Source: Pseudomonadota bacterium (lineage in GTDB: Bacteria > Pseudomonadota > Gammaproteobacteria > Steroidobacterales > Steroidobacteraceae). Taken from it: 33,524 nt of DNA. The notes below the pieces were generated by a model that made no database searches, was not told the DNA's origin, and saw only the letters and a list, made by a program, of their open reading frames with translations. Made by a program: the position numbers and the translations under genes. The stretch covers positions 1-33,524 of the forward strand of contig JANXOV010000178.1 in the NCBI GenBank assembly GCA_025357635.1. The letters are read 5' to 3'. Every line of letters starts with the position of its first letter. Positions within the stretch are counted from its first letter, which is position 1. Positions 32,998-33,524 of the stretch are shown in pieces.

Positions 32998-33524
32998 CCG
33001 CCGGGTCGCACACCGGAACGGTCAATACCAGACGGCGGCTGCTGCGTTCGCTGTCCCTCGTATTCGTCCTGAGCTGGATTGCCACGGCCTGGTGGAATGT
33101 CAGCAAGCCATTGCCGCCGGGGATGCACGTCGATGGCCAACTACAGCCCGTGCCGGCGCAGGACCTGCGCCTGCTCTTCGATGTCACGGCAGCCAATGCC
33201 AGGGGCGAGCAGATACGCTCGCAGCAGATTTTCGATGCGGTGCTGGCGCTGATTGCCGGCTCGCGCGACTTTCTGCTGTTGGATTATTTTCTTTTCAATG
33301 GGCAAGGCGGACCGGCGTCGGAACTGAACTATGCGAACGGCCTGCGGCCGCTGGCGCAGCAGCTGCGCCAGGCGCTGCTGGCGCGCCGCCGCGCGGCGCC
33401 GGATATGCCGATCCTGCTGATCGTGGATCCGATCAACGGCTACTACGAGCGCGCGCTGCCCCCGGAACTTGCCCAGCTGCGTGCCGCGGGCATCACGGTA
33501 ATCGTCACCGATCTTGATCCGCTG
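32967..33524 (+). CDS. Phospholipase-D/cardiolipin-synthase-like protein (N-terminal part, cut by window edge)
   Basis: The frame from the ATG at 32967 runs open for 186 codons to the right edge with clear coding character. AGGAG lies only one base before this ATG, so the in-frame TTG at 32973 (AGGAG seven bases away) is a better-spaced start. The protein begins with a basic segment, a signal anchor (LLRSLSLVFVLSWIATAW, about 30-47) and then IFDAVLALIAGSRDFLLLDY, YFLFNG, ILLIVDPINGYYE and a region ITVIVTDLDPL. This is the N-terminal layout of phosphatidylserine/cardiolipin-synthase-type proteins of the PLD superfamily; the HxKx4D catalytic motifs would lie beyond the window. It is divergent from the NUDIX gene. 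Confidence 0.8.
   Translation, partial: MALAVIRKSSSAGSHTGTVNTRRRLLRSLSLVFVLSWIATAWWNVSKPLPPGMHVDGQLQPVPAQDLRLLFDVTAANARGEQIRSQQIFDAVLALIAGSRDFLLLDYFLFNGQGGPASELNYANGLRPLAQQLRQALLARRRAAPDMPILLIVDPINGYYERALPPELAQLRAAGITVIVTDLDPL

Noticed and set aside
1-33524. CRISPR arrays, tRNA or rRNA genes, insertion sequences, prophage
   Set aside because: No regularly spaced repeats of CRISPR size, no cloverleaf or rRNA signature, and no transposase, integrase or phage structural gene was recognised.

Overview
The window looks like a chromosomal segment of a high-GC (about 60%) Gram-negative bacterium. Signal peptides, several lipoboxes, OmpA-type peptidoglycan-binding domains, a UrcA-family protein, YghU and two CadC-like/TPR regulators point to Proteobacteria. 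The mix is most like gammaproteobacteria of the Steroidobacteraceae/Xanthomonadales type, but that placement is inference. I saw no rRNA, tRNA, CRISPR array, insertion sequence or phage gene.

Region by region. Positions 1-8.8 kb hold ordinary single genes: a NIF3/CutA-like small protein, two membrane proteins, a SYLF-domain lipid-binding protein, a SHOCT-PspC protein, YghU, a secreted alpha/beta hydrolase, an S9 prolyl-oligopeptidase-type peptidase, a class V aminotransferase, a four-helix membrane protein and a small unknown protein. The 92-bp gap between the SYLF and PspC genes holds a 39-bp fragment homologous to the FAD/GcvT oxidoreductase gene found 14 kb downstream. Positions 8.8-16.2 kb carry two paralogous membrane-anchored regulators (OmpR/CadC winged helix, one TM helix, TolB-like domain, TPRs). 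Each is divergent from an exported protein (UrcA-family; HAF-repeat), and each has 8-bp direct repeats at an exact 11-bp period in the divergent promoter region. Positions 16.2-20.3 kb hold the 805-aa FAD/GcvT oxidoreductase, a glycine-zipper protein and a MazF-type toxin with a ribbon-helix-helix antitoxin behind a 17-bp perfect palindrome.

The most unusual part is 20.3-30.6 kb. Two divergent gene blocks share a 390-bp intergenic region. The minus-strand block of six tightly packed genes encodes a 502-aa unknown lipoprotein, two small lipoproteins, an OmpA-domain protein, a PrsW-like intramembrane protease candidate with a TolA-like Ala-rich tail, and a secreted PHB-depolymerase-type esterase whose start overlaps the protease stop. 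The plus-strand block encodes OmpA-domain protein, small lipoprotein, OmpA-domain protein. The three OmpA-domain proteins share a secreted N-terminal domain I do not recognise, and the small lipoproteins are also paralogous. This looks like a duplicated cell-envelope module and is my main candidate for an undescribed system; its function is unknown.

Positions 30.6-33.5 kb return to ordinary genes: a secreted endonuclease/exonuclease/phosphatase-family protein, a NUDIX hydrolase and the start of a phospholipase-D/cardiolipin-synthase-like gene that runs off the right edge.
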